NCBI GenBank assembly: GCA_947453195.1
Contig: CANGFO010000020.1
Location: 1-34,586, forward strand
Length of the DNA stretch: 34,586 nucleotides
Source: Flavobacteriaceae bacterium
GTDB taxonomy: Bacteria; Bacteroidota; Bacteroidia; Flavobacteriales; Flavobacteriaceae
Direction: 5' to 3'
Of this stretch, positions 28,001-34,586 are shown piece after piece (the stretch's first letter is position 1; every line of letters starts with the position of its first letter). Made by a program: the position numbers and the translations under genes. The notes beneath the pieces were generated by a model. That model was not told the DNA's origin. It ran no database searches and worked only from the letters and a program-made list of their open reading frames with translations.

Positions 28001-28957
28001 ATGATGAATAAAATTACTGCCGAAAAAACCACATTACATCCAAGAAATATTCATCGATTTTCCTACGATTTTAAAAAATTAATAAACGGTTTCCCGGAGT
28101 TAGAACCTTTTGTTTTTACTAACGATTACAAAATAGAATCTATAGATTTTAGCAATCCCGATGCTGTAAAAGCACTTAACAAAGCGCTTTTGATTTGCAA
28201 TTACAATATAAAATATTGGGACATTCCTAAAAATTATCTTTGCCCACCCATACCCGGAAGAGCCGATTATATTCATTACATCGCAGATTTATTAAGCGAT
28301 TCCAATAACGGAATTATCCCAGAAGGAGAAACGGTTACTGGTTTAGACATTGGGATTGGCGCCAATTGCATTTATCCTATTATAGGAAATCATGTTTATA
28401 ATTGGAGCTTTGTTGGAACCGATATTGATGAAAATGCACTTCAAAATTGCAAAAAAATCATATCTGGAAATCCTAAATTAATAGACGCAATTAGCTTGCA
28501 ATTGCAAACCGAACCAAGATTTATTTTCAAAAATATAATGCTACCAGAAGATAAATTTGCCTTTACTATTTGCAACCCGCCTTTTCATGCGTCTCAAGAA
28601 GAAGCAACAAAAGCATCGGTTCGAAAAATAAATAATCTCGAAAATACCAAAACCACCAAACCCGTATTAAATTTTGGCGGACAAAATGCAGAACTTTGGT
28701 GCAATGGCGGTGAGATTGGTTTCATCACCCAAATGATATATGAAAGTGTAAAATATCCAATGCACTGTTTTTGGTTTACAACACTAGTTTCGAAGAAAGA
28801 CAATCTAAAAAGTATCTACAAAACCCTAAACAAAGTTGGAACCGTAAAAATAAAAACTATAGAAATGGCTCAAGGCCAAAAAACGAGTCGCATTGTAGCG
28901 TGGACTTTCTTGAGTGAAAAACAACAAAAAGATTGGAAGTTTGGCACTAATTTGTAA
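28001..28957 (+). CDS. rlmF: 23S rRNA (adenine-1618-N6)-methyltransferase
   Basis: RlmF (YbiN) methylates A1618 of 23S rRNA. The 318-residue protein starts LHPRNIHRFSYDF, a family signature. The SAM motif is GLDIGIGANCIYPIIG (114-129), followed by FVGTDID. The catalytic N6-adenine motif is NPPF (192-195), in CNPPFHAS. Later signatures are NFGGQNAELWCNGGE and SKKDNLKSIYKTL. Two adjacent ATGs (28001 and 28004) make the start ambiguous by one codon. uvrB follows after 79 bp with its own -7 element. Confidence 0.95.
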   Translation: MMNKITAEKTTLHPRNIHRFSYDFKKLINGFPELEPFVFTNDYKIESIDFSNPDAVKALNKALLICNYNIKYWDIPKNYLCPPIPGRADYIHYIADLLSDSNNGIIPEGETVTGLDIGIGANCIYPIIGNHVYNWSFVGTDIDENALQNCKKIISGNPKLIDAISLQLQTEPRFIFKNIMLPEDKFAFTICNPPFHASQEEATKASVRKINNLENTKTTKPVLNFGGQNAELWCNGGEIGFITQMIYESVKYPMHCFWFTTLVSKKDNLKSIYKTLNKVGTVKIKTIEMAQGQKTSRIVAWTFLSEKQQKDWKFGTNL

Positions 28958-29011
28958 AAGCAATTACTGTAATCAATATCATTTTAACTATAAAATTGAA
29001 TTCGAACTTTG

Positions 29012-29019
29012 TAACTTTG
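29012..29019 (+). promoter_or_regulatory. -7 promoter element for uvrB
   Basis: TAACTTTG matches TAnnTTTG. Transcription starting near 29023 would give a leader of about 14 nt before the ATG at 29037. It is preceded by another ACTTTG copy (29006-29011). Confidence 0.5.
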
Positions 29020-29036
29020 TAATTCGAAAAAAATAA

Positions 29037-31025
29037 ATGAAATTCCAAGTCGTATCCGATTACAAACCTACAGGCGATCAGCCACAAGCCATTGAAAAAC
29101 TTTCAAAAGGGATTCTTAGTGGCGAAAAATACCAAACATTACTCGGAGTAACCGGATCGGGGAAAACATTTACTGTTGCCAATGTGATTCAAAATGTTGA
29201 AAAACCAACTTTGGTTTTAGCTCACAATAAAACACTGGCGGCCCAATTGTATTCGGAGTTCAAGCAATTTTTTCCAAATAATTCGGTGCAGTATTTTGTA
29301 TCCTATTACGATTATTACCAACCCGAAGCCTTTATTCCGGTGACGGGAACCTACATTGAAAAAGATTTATCGATTAACGAAGAACTTGAAAAACTGCGTT
29401 TAAGCACCACTTCGGCCTTGCTTTCGGGGCGCAGAGATATCATTGTGATTTCTTCGGTTTCGTGCCTTTACGGAATTGGAAATCCGGTGGAGTTTCAAAA
29501 GAACGTCATCAAAATTGACAAAAACCAAGTCATTTCTCGAACCAAATTATTACACCAATTGGTGCAAAGTTTGTATTCAAGAACCGAAGCCGATTTTGGT
29601 CCGGGAAATTTCCGAATTAAAGGAGACACGCTAGAAATTTTTCCAAGTTATGGAGACGATCCGTTTCGTATTCACTTCTTTGGGGATGAGATTGAAGAAA
29701 TTGAAGCCTTTGACGCACAAAGTGCACAAGTAGTTGAAAAATATGAAAACCTAACAGTCTATCCCGCCAATATGTTTGTGACCTCGCAAGATGTGTTGCA
29801 AGCTGCCATTTGGGATATCCAACAAGATTTGGTAAAACAAGTAGATTATTTCAAAGAAATTGGCAAACACCTGGAGGCAAAACGACTGGAAGAACGCACC
29901 AATTTCGATTTAGAAATGATTCGCGAGTTGGGCTACTGCTCCGGAATTGAGAATTATTCCCGCTATTTAGACCGCCGACTTCCCGGTACGCGCCCTTTCT
30001 GTTTGTTGGATTATTTTCCCGATGATTTCTTAATGGTGGTTGATGAAAGTCATGTAACCATTTCGCAGGTGCATGCCATGTATGGTGGTGACCGAAGTCG
30101 TAAAGAGAACTTGGTAGAATACGGTTTCCGACTTCCCGCAGCTATGGACAACCGCCCATTGAAGTTTGAGGAATTTGAAAGCCTACAAAACCAAGTGATT
30201 TATGTATCGGCAACGCCTGCCGATTATGAATTGCAAAAAACGGAAGGCGTTTATGTAGAGCAGGTAATTCGGCCAACCGGATTGCTCGATCCCATTATTG
30301 AAGTGCGACCAAGCCTGAACCAAATTGATGATTTAATAGAAGAAATTCAGCAGCGTTGTGAGGTAGACGAGCGCGTTTTGGTGACCACACTGACCAAGCG
30401 AATGGCCGAAGAATTAACAAAATACTTGACCAAAGTTTCCATTCGTTGTCGTTATATTCATAGCGATGTAGATACTTTGGAGCGTGTAGAAATTATGCAA
30501 GATTTGCGTAAAGGATTGTTTGATGTATTGATTGGCGTGAATTTACTTCGTGAAGGATTGGACTTACCCGAAGTTTCGCTGGTGGCAATTTTGGATGCCG
30601 ATAAAGAAGGCTTTTTACGAAGCCATCGCTCGCTTACGCAAACGGTGGGAAGAGCCGCGCGAAACATTAACGGAAAAGCCATAATGTATGGAGACAAGAT
30701 TACGGCCTCGATGCAAAAAACCATTGATGAAACCAACTACCGCCGCGAAAAACAAATAAATTACAACACCCAAAATAACCTCCAACCCAAAGCGCTTAAT
30801 AAAAGTTTGGGTACTACTTTAGGAAACAACTCTGTTTCTACGCAATACTACGAAAACCAAGCCCTCAAAGCTGCCGAACCCGAAAGTTTGTACTTAACGA
30901 AACCCGAAATTGAAAAGAAAATTAGGGAAACCCGAAAAGCCATGGAAAAAGCTGCCAAAGAACTCGACTTTATGCAAGCCGCCAAACTGCGCGATGAGAT
31001 TAAAGCGCTGCAAGAGAAGATATAA
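29037..31025 (+). CDS. uvrB: Excinuclease ABC subunit B
   Basis: UvrB is the DNA damage-verifying helicase-like subunit of nucleotide excision repair. It works with UvrA and UvrC in the cytoplasm. The 662 residues include Walker A GVTGSGKT (37-44), the beta-hairpin YYDYYQPEAFIP (about 92-103), the DESHVT motif (about 336-341), ATPADYE, the helicase motifs GVNLLREGLDLPEV and QTVGRAARN, and a C-terminal UVR motif (KAAKELDFMQAAKLRDEI). The start MKFQVVSDYKPTGDQP is standard. It is the last backbone gene before the integrase-bearing region, and looks more GC-rich than the region after it. Identification is firm. Confidence 0.98.
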   Translation: MKFQVVSDYKPTGDQPQAIEKLSKGILSGEKYQTLLGVTGSGKTFTVANVIQNVEKPTLVLAHNKTLAAQLYSEFKQFFPNNSVQYFVSYYDYYQPEAFIPVTGTYIEKDLSINEELEKLRLSTTSALLSGRRDIIVISSVSCLYGIGNPVEFQKNVIKIDKNQVISRTKLLHQLVQSLYSRTEADFGPGNFRIKGDTLEIFPSYGDDPFRIHFFGDEIEEIEAFDAQSAQVVEKYENLTVYPANMFVTSQDVLQAAIWDIQQDLVKQVDYFKEIGKHLEAKRLEERTNFDLEMIRELGYCSGIENYSRYLDRRLPGTRPFCLLDYFPDDFLMVVDESHVTISQVHAMYGGDRSRKENLVEYGFRLPAAMDNRPLKFEEFESLQNQVIYVSATPADYELQKTEGVYVEQVIRPTGLLDPIIEVRPSLNQIDDLIEEIQQRCEVDERVLVTTLTKRMAEELTKYLTKVSIRCRYIHSDVDTLERVEIMQDLRKGLFDVLIGVNLLREGLDLPEVSLVAILDADKEGFLRSHRSLTQTVGRAARNINGKAIMYGDKITASMQKTIDETNYRREKQINYNTQNNLQPKALNKSLGTTLGNNSVSTQYYENQALKAAEPESLYLTKPEIEKKIRETRKAMEKAAKELDFMQAAKLRDEIKALQEKI

Positions 31026-31384
31026 AAAGCCCTTTTGATGATTTATAATATTTTTTTGTATGTTTGATTATGAAGCGAAGCTGCTATTCGCCTATACCTA
31101 CCAAAAAGGGTAGATAGGCGAATAATTGTTTCGCATATATACTAGTTATCTACAACTTTTCATTCAACCCTCCCATTTGCACTTAAAGTGCTGTATTCAT
31201 TGAGATTGTTGTTTTTGTAAAAGCAGAATAAAGCACAAAAAAGCAACGAAATACTTGTTTTGTTGTACCCAATGTTGTACCTTCGTATCACGATGCACCC
31301 GATTGAAAGTCCAGTATTTACAACACTTTCACTCGTTTGCTTTCCTTTACAAATATAGTACAACCTTTCTAAATTACTAAATTT
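31026..31384. other. uvrB-integrase junction with inverted repeat and GTTGTAC sites
   Basis: This 359-bp gap has no convincing gene. It contains an imperfect palindrome at 31075-31134 and five copies of TACAAC or GTTGTA in both orientations (31151, 31262, 31274, 31319, 31358). Because an integrase gene starts at 31385 and the upstream gene is the conserved backbone gene uvrB, the left end (att site) of an integrated element probably lies here. No tRNA is present to serve as target, and no duplicated core could be confirmed within the window. Confidence 0.5.
31085..31124. repeat. Inverted repeat at the uvrB-integrase junction
   Basis: TATTCGCCTAT (31085-31095) pairs with ATAGGCGAATA (31114-31124). 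An inner CTACC (31098-31102) pairs with GGTAG (31109-31113) past a 2-nt bulge, with a 6-nt loop. An outer GCGAA (31075-31079) can pair with TTCGC (31130-31134). No T-run follows, so it is not a standard terminator for uvrB. Confidence 0.75.
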
Positions 31385-32603
31385 ATGGCATCAATTAAAC
31401 TTATTTTAAGAACGCACCAGGTAGATCAAACAGGACACAGCCCTTTGTATATCCGAATTATAAAAGATAGAAAAACGAAATTTATCACTGCTGGAGTAAA
31501 GTTAAAAGAGAACGAGTGGGATGAAGTAAAGCAGAAAGTAAAAAAGAACCATTCCAACAGTGCCCGAATGAATGCTGCATTATCTCAAAAGATTGCAGAT
31601 GCTGAAGGTCAAGTAGCCGATATGGAACGCAAAATAAAAACCGTATCGGTTAAAAAGCTCAAAGAAGCTATAAAGGGAAAAGAAGTGCCAAACTTTTTTG
31701 AATATGCTAGAAAGAGATTAGAAAAAATCAAAAGCACTGTTTCTTATTCCACATACAAAGCATACACCTCTCAGGTTGATAAATTTGAAAAATATATGGG
31801 AACAAAGGATGTATATTTTGATGAAATTACGGTAGCTTTATTAAATGACTATAAATTTCATTTAGGCAATGTATTAGGCAACGGAGATACAACGCAACGA
31901 CTTTCGATAATTGTGCTAGGAACCATTTTTAGAGATGCAATTCGTGAAGAAGTAATTCCAGAAACAATGTTTCCATTTAGCAAAATAACCCTCAAAATCA
32001 GCTCTTCTAAAAGACTATTTCTTACTAAAGTACAGATTGATGATTTAACCCAATTAAAGCTAATAGAAGGCAAAAAAAGCGATGATGTGGAGAGATTTAT
32101 TCCTTTTCTCTATTTATGCAGGAGGATTGCGTTTTAGTGATGTTATCGAAATGCAATATTCAAATTACAATGAAGCTGAACATAAAATTCAAAAACACAT
32201 TCGTAAAACTGGAAGAGTACACCAGTTCAAAATTGGAAAAGTGGCTATAGATATTTTAGAAAAATACAAAAAGGAAAATGCCAATCACGATGATTTTATC
32301 TTCCCGGTTATTGTCGATAAAGAAGGCTATTTGACCAGCGAAGCAAAACGTTATTTTCAAACAGCAGCTTTCAATAAATTGGCAAATTGGCATCTTAAAA
32401 AAATGGGAGAAAAAATGAAATTACCTTTCGACCTTTCATTCCATTTATCTAGACACAGTTTTGCAACAAATGCGTTAAATAATGGTATGAGAATTGAGCA
32501 CGTTTCTAAACTTATGGACCACCGAGACATCAGCACAACTCAAGTTTATGCCAAAATCATCAGCGAAGAATTGGACAAAGCAGTTGACAATTACATTTTC
32601 TAA
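31385..32603 (+). pseudogene. Tyrosine recombinase (integrase), frameshifted
   Basis: Two overlapping frames together form one phage-type site-specific integrase of the Bacteroidota arm-binding family. The first (31385-32137, starting MASIKLILRTHQVDQTG) holds the arm-binding domain (residues about 1-90) and the SAM-like core-binding domain (about 95-205), then leaves frame. The second (catalytic frame, open from about 32082 to 32603) carries R17 (AGGLRFSD), K42, H121 and R124 (HLSRHSF), H147 (MDHRD) and the nucleophile Y156 (TTQVYAK), numbered from 32082. The break lies at about 32072-32095, near an A7 run; one base too many explains it. It may be a true pseudogene or an assembly error. A terminator follows. 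Confidence 0.88.
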
Positions 32604-32659
32604 ATAACGTGTAAAGTCCTTATTTTATTGACTTCATTCGATTGTTAATAACTTCAATT

Positions 32660-32685
32660 AAAATCCTTTAACAAGGATTTTTTTT
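32660..32685 (+). terminator. Terminator after the integrase
   Basis: AAAATCCTT (32660-32668) pairs with AAGGATTTT (32673-32681) with a 4-nt loop and T-run to 32685. It lies 56 bp after the integrase stop. Confidence 0.75.
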
Positions 32686-32691
32686 ATTTTC

Positions 32692-32699
32692 TACATTTG
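32692..32699 (+). promoter_or_regulatory. -7 promoter element for the unknown element gene
   Basis: TACATTTG matches TAnnTTTG, with a predicted start near 32703. The first ATG downstream is at 32747, which opens a different frame from the 302-residue protein that follows. Confidence 0.5.
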
Positions 32700-32852
32700 C
32701 ATTATAGAAATCTAGTAATTTTTAAAGCAAACAAAACGAAAAAAAGATGATTGCTATTTATAAGCCAAATTGCAACAAGAAAACATCAAATTTTAAACCG
32801 CTTTTAATTACAATTTCATTAAATATGACAATAAAAAAAGTATTTACATCCC

Positions 32853-33761
32853 TTGAATTTAGAAAATCAAATAATCAAAGCTGCTCCGTTTGAAGAGTAT
32901 TTGGCAGTGCCTTTGGCACAGTCCAAAAACCAATTATTTGATATAATCATTGAAGAAAAATTCACTTTAAATAGTTATTGTGCTGCTTTAATTGAAAAGA
33001 TTTTAACCCTTCGCCAATCTCATTTCCCTGCTTTTATAAATTACCAATGCCAGCAAGTTAAAAATCCAATAATATGGATAAACAAACTCGAAAAACTATT
33101 AGCCAATAACGAAACCTTGTTTAGTTCTAAAACGGTTATGTGTCGATACAATAAACTTTTTACTTTAATCGACAGAAAACGATTAGAATTGCAATCTACG
33201 AGCATAAAAGAACCAAAACCAAAAGCGACTAAAAGACAAATTAACGCAGATACTGACGATAGGTATTTTTCATTTTTTGAAGTCAAAAGCCATATCAATT
33301 CATTAGATAATTTTAACGATAAGATTATTTATTTAATGGATGAAATCTTTGAATACAACCAAGCCGATATAGTTTCACTTAATAATAAACTGCAACCTTA
33401 CGACAAACAATGCAATCAATTAATTGAGCAATTGCAAATAATGCGCAAGGTTAAAAACGACTTTGAGAAAGAAAAACTAGAGAATATAAATAGTGATACC
33501 TGTTTAAATAGTTCCTTTCAAAAAATCAAATTAAATGGTCCAACTAACATAATTACTAATGCTTTCAAACAAATGATGGTTGAAGTAAAACCTTCTGGAA
33601 AACCTTATATTCAAGGAAAAATCAAAGATATTAGTCAATTTATATGTGATGTATTTGTAGATGAAAAAGGAGAACCACTTTCACAAGCCACTATACAAAC
33701 CTATCTTTCACCAAATCGCACCGACAAAGACCCCAATAATGACATCAAAGTTAGATTTTAG
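32853..33761 (+). CDS. Element-encoded protein of unknown function (weakly RteC-like)
   Basis: This frame of about 302 residues has no ATG near its start; TTG at 32853 is the first usable codon, and the frame is closed by a TAA at 32832. An ATG at 32747 and a later one at 32825 are in another frame, which ends at 32893. Removing one A from the A7 run at 32833-32839 would join them to this protein. The N-terminal half is helical with FEEYLAVPLAQSKNQLF; a charged middle follows. The last 80 residues (LNGPTNIITNAFKQMM, KDISQFICDVFVDEKGE) faintly resemble the C-terminal part of RteC-type regulators on Bacteroidota elements. A DNA- or replication-related role is an inference. Start and intactness are uncertain. 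Confidence 0.6.
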   Translation: MNLENQIIKAAPFEEYLAVPLAQSKNQLFDIIIEEKFTLNSYCAALIEKILTLRQSHFPAFINYQCQQVKNPIIWINKLEKLLANNETLFSSKTVMCRYNKLFTLIDRKRLELQSTSIKEPKPKATKRQINADTDDRYFSFFEVKSHINSLDNFNDKIIYLMDEIFEYNQADIVSLNNKLQPYDKQCNQLIEQLQIMRKVKNDFEKEKLENINSDTCLNSSFQKIKLNGPTNIITNAFKQMMVEVKPSGKPYIQGKIKDISQFICDVFVDEKGEPLSQATIQTYLSPNRTDKDPNNDIKVRF

Positions 33762-33822
33762 TCCGATTTTGTAAAAGCACACTATTTATAAAGCATTTAA
33801 TAATCAGTCAATTACAAACTAT

Positions 33823-33864
33823 TTAGTCTTATCGGACTAAAAAGTACTTATCGGACTTTTTTTT
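33823..33864 (+). terminator. Double hairpin with direct repeat, terminator-like
   Basis: A first hairpin pairs TTAGTC (33823-33828) with GACTAA (33835-33840). A second pairs AAAAAGT (33839-33845) with ACTTTTT (33855-33861), followed by T-run to 33864. The 11-mer CTTATCGGACT occurs at 33828-33838 and again at 33847-33857. It could end transcription of the upstream gene, or act as an operator pair for the next gene. Confidence 0.55.
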
Positions 33865-33905
33865 ATTTCTTCCATTTGCACCATAACAATTTAAAACTTT
33901 TAAAA

Positions 33906-34187
33906 ATGGATGCAATTATCTTCACAAAAGACCAGTTCACAGATCTAATGACAAAATTAGACACTATTCAAAGCCAAATCTCTATCAAGGCAGACCCAAA
34001 GAAAGAAACCTTTCTTGACAATCAAGAATTTCTATTATTGATGAAAATTTCAAAACGTACAGCTCAAACCTGGAGAGACGAAGGCAAAATTTCATTCAGT
34101 CAAGTGGGAAACAAAATCTATTACAAACTTTCTGATGTTGAAAAGCTATTGCAAGAGCATTACAACAAATCATTTAAAGGACGATAG
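33906..34187 (+). CDS. Helix-turn-helix protein, excisionase-like (HTH_17)
   Basis: This 93-residue DNA-binding protein has a helical, coiled-coil-prone N-terminus (residues 5-35, QFTDLMTKLDTIQSQIS). It is followed by a MerR-like winged helix-turn-helix of the excisionase/HTH_17 family at about 40-88: FLDNQEFLLLMKISKRTAQ, WRDEGKISFSQ, NKIYYKLSDVEKLL. Such proteins act as excisionases or regulators on Bacteroidota mobile elements. The ATG at 33906 is preferred; an in-frame TTG at 33876 overlaps a near-consensus -7 element (TCCATTTG, 33871-33878). Its stop is 1 bp before the ATG of the small Cys-rich frame, suggesting coupled translation. Confidence 0.88.
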   Translation: MDAIIFTKDQFTDLMTKLDTIQSQISIKADPKKETFLDNQEFLLLMKISKRTAQTWRDEGKISFSQVGNKIYYKLSDVEKLLQEHYNKSFKGR

Positions 34188-34188
34188 T

Positions 34189-34275
34189 ATGAGTAGCTGC
34201 AACGGAACTTGTGAGTTTTGCGATTGCAAAACTCACAAAAACGAGAACCAACAACCGCCAACTATTAACCATTAA
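34189..34275 (+). CDS. Tiny cysteine-rich ORF (28 aa)
   Basis: A 28-residue frame starts 1 bp after the excisionase-like gene stop and ends 9 bp before the VirE-N gene start. Its product contains C4, C8, C11 and C13 in a CNGTCEFCDC stretch, which could bind metal, then a histidine and a polar tail. It is not a family I recognise. The frame fully contains a 13-bp perfect inverted repeat, so the cysteines may be a by-product of a nucleic-acid signal rather than a real protein. Tight spacing on both sides favours translation. Confidence 0.4.
   Translation: MSSCNGTCEFCDCKTHKNENQQPPTINH
34209..34238. repeat. Perfect 13-bp inverted repeat with GATT loop
   Basis: TTGTGAGTTTTGC (34209-34221) pairs with GCAAAACTCACAA (34226-34238) around a 4-nt loop GATT. 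No T-run follows. It lies between the excisionase-like gene and the VirE-N gene, inside a 28-codon frame. It could be a protein-binding site, an attenuator or part of an origin; none can be shown here. Confidence 0.85.
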
Positions 34276-34284
34276 ATTAAAACT

Positions 34285-34586
34285 ATGGTAACCATTTTCA
34301 AGAATTTCAATGAGGTTGTTGAACACAAAACAATTGCAACAATTTTAGAGGAAATTAAAACAGGCAAGTACAAACACGCCATTGTTTATCTCCGCAAATC
34401 TTTATCTGAAAAGAAAGAAGAAGCATACAACAAAGCAAAAAAATCACTTCCTGCATTCACTCCTTCAGGTAAGTTTATTGGAGGTAGAAAATTGGAATTA
34501 CTAGCGGACTATTCAAGTTGTATCATTCTGGATATTGACAAATTAAGTGTTGCCGATTTGCAAAATGCAAAGCATTTGGCCAATCA
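34285..34586 (+). CDS. BT4734/VirE N-terminal domain protein, 5' part (runs off right edge)
   Basis: The frame opens at the ATG at 34285 and stays open to the window edge (about 100 residues seen). The sequence begins MVTIFKNFNEVVEH and contains IKTGKYKHAIVYLRKSL, LPAFTPSGKFIGGRKLELL and DYSSCIILDIDKL. These are the hallmarks of the BT4734-like/VirE_N domain found at the N-terminus of primase-helicase-type proteins on Bacteroidota mobile elements. The DIDKL stretch resembles the acidic motif of archaeo-eukaryotic primases. It is expected to act in replication of the element; the helicase part would lie outside the window. Confidence 0.88.
   Translation, partial: MVTIFKNFNEVVEHKTIATILEEIKTGKYKHAIVYLRKSLSEKKEEAYNKAKKSLPAFTPSGKFIGGRKLELLADYSSCIILDIDKLSVADLQNAKHLAN

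Noticed and set aside
31160..31363. Minus-strand frame of 67 codons upstream of the integrase
   Set aside because: It has no recognisable motif and covers the repeat-bearing spacer, which better fits a regulatory or attachment region.
32072..32096. Programmed +1 frameshift in the integrase
   Set aside because: There is no known +1 slippery signal or stimulatory stop codon at the site; a single-base indel is simpler.

Overview
The window looks like the chromosome of a Flavobacterium-type bacterium (Bacteroidota, Flavobacteriaceae). The DNA is AT-rich. Many genes are preceded by the Bacteroidota -7 promoter element TAnnTTTG rather than a strong Shine-Dalgarno site. The gene set is typical of the group: modular secreted surface proteins, a TonB-dependent receptor paired with a DUF4249 lipoprotein, a DUF3276 PUR-like protein, a long NusB, monomeric NADP-isocitrate dehydrogenase and a cyclophilin-FKBP fusion. 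No rRNA, tRNA or CRISPR array was seen.

Layout. (1) 1-6148, minus strand: four consecutive secreted proteins built from exchangeable modules (RCC1-like propeller, VGIGT head module, Ig-like beta repeats). One carries a 675-bp tandem duplication, and the last runs off the left edge. (2) 6568-31025: a housekeeping backbone on both strands. It holds a DEAD-box RNA helicase, a CarboxypepD_reg-like secreted protein, pepT, a DUF1801/YdeI-like protein, yajC and nusB, leucine dehydrogenase, an ABC exporter, a DUF3276 protein, a cytochrome c lipoprotein with an Mpo1-like membrane protein, the dual PPIase, a DUF1569 protein, a methyltransferase, trmD, rplS, icd, a secreted protein of unknown function, the TonB receptor/DUF4249 pair, thiN, rlmF and uvrB. 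Several strong hairpin terminators separate the units. (3) 31026-34586: the left end of what looks like an integrated mobile element. It has a structured, repeat-bearing spacer, a frameshifted tyrosine recombinase, an unknown protein with no ATG start in its frame, an excisionase-like helix-turn-helix protein, a tiny cysteine-rich reading frame built on a perfect 13-bp inverted repeat, and the start of a BT4734/VirE-N-type replication protein. The element continues beyond the window.

How the genes fit together. The backbone is mostly ordinary metabolism, RNA/translation and repair. The surface cluster and the TonB/DUF4249 pair face the outside of the cell. The right end is accessory: integrase, excisionase-like regulator and VirE-N protein is the usual head of Bacteroidota integrative elements. 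No complete new system is visible. The best leads are the integrase-side repeats, the two A7-associated frame breaks, the Cys-rich ORF/hairpin, the higher-order 3x75-residue repeat in the surface protein, the heptamer arrays in intergenic DNA, and a possible leaderless trmD.
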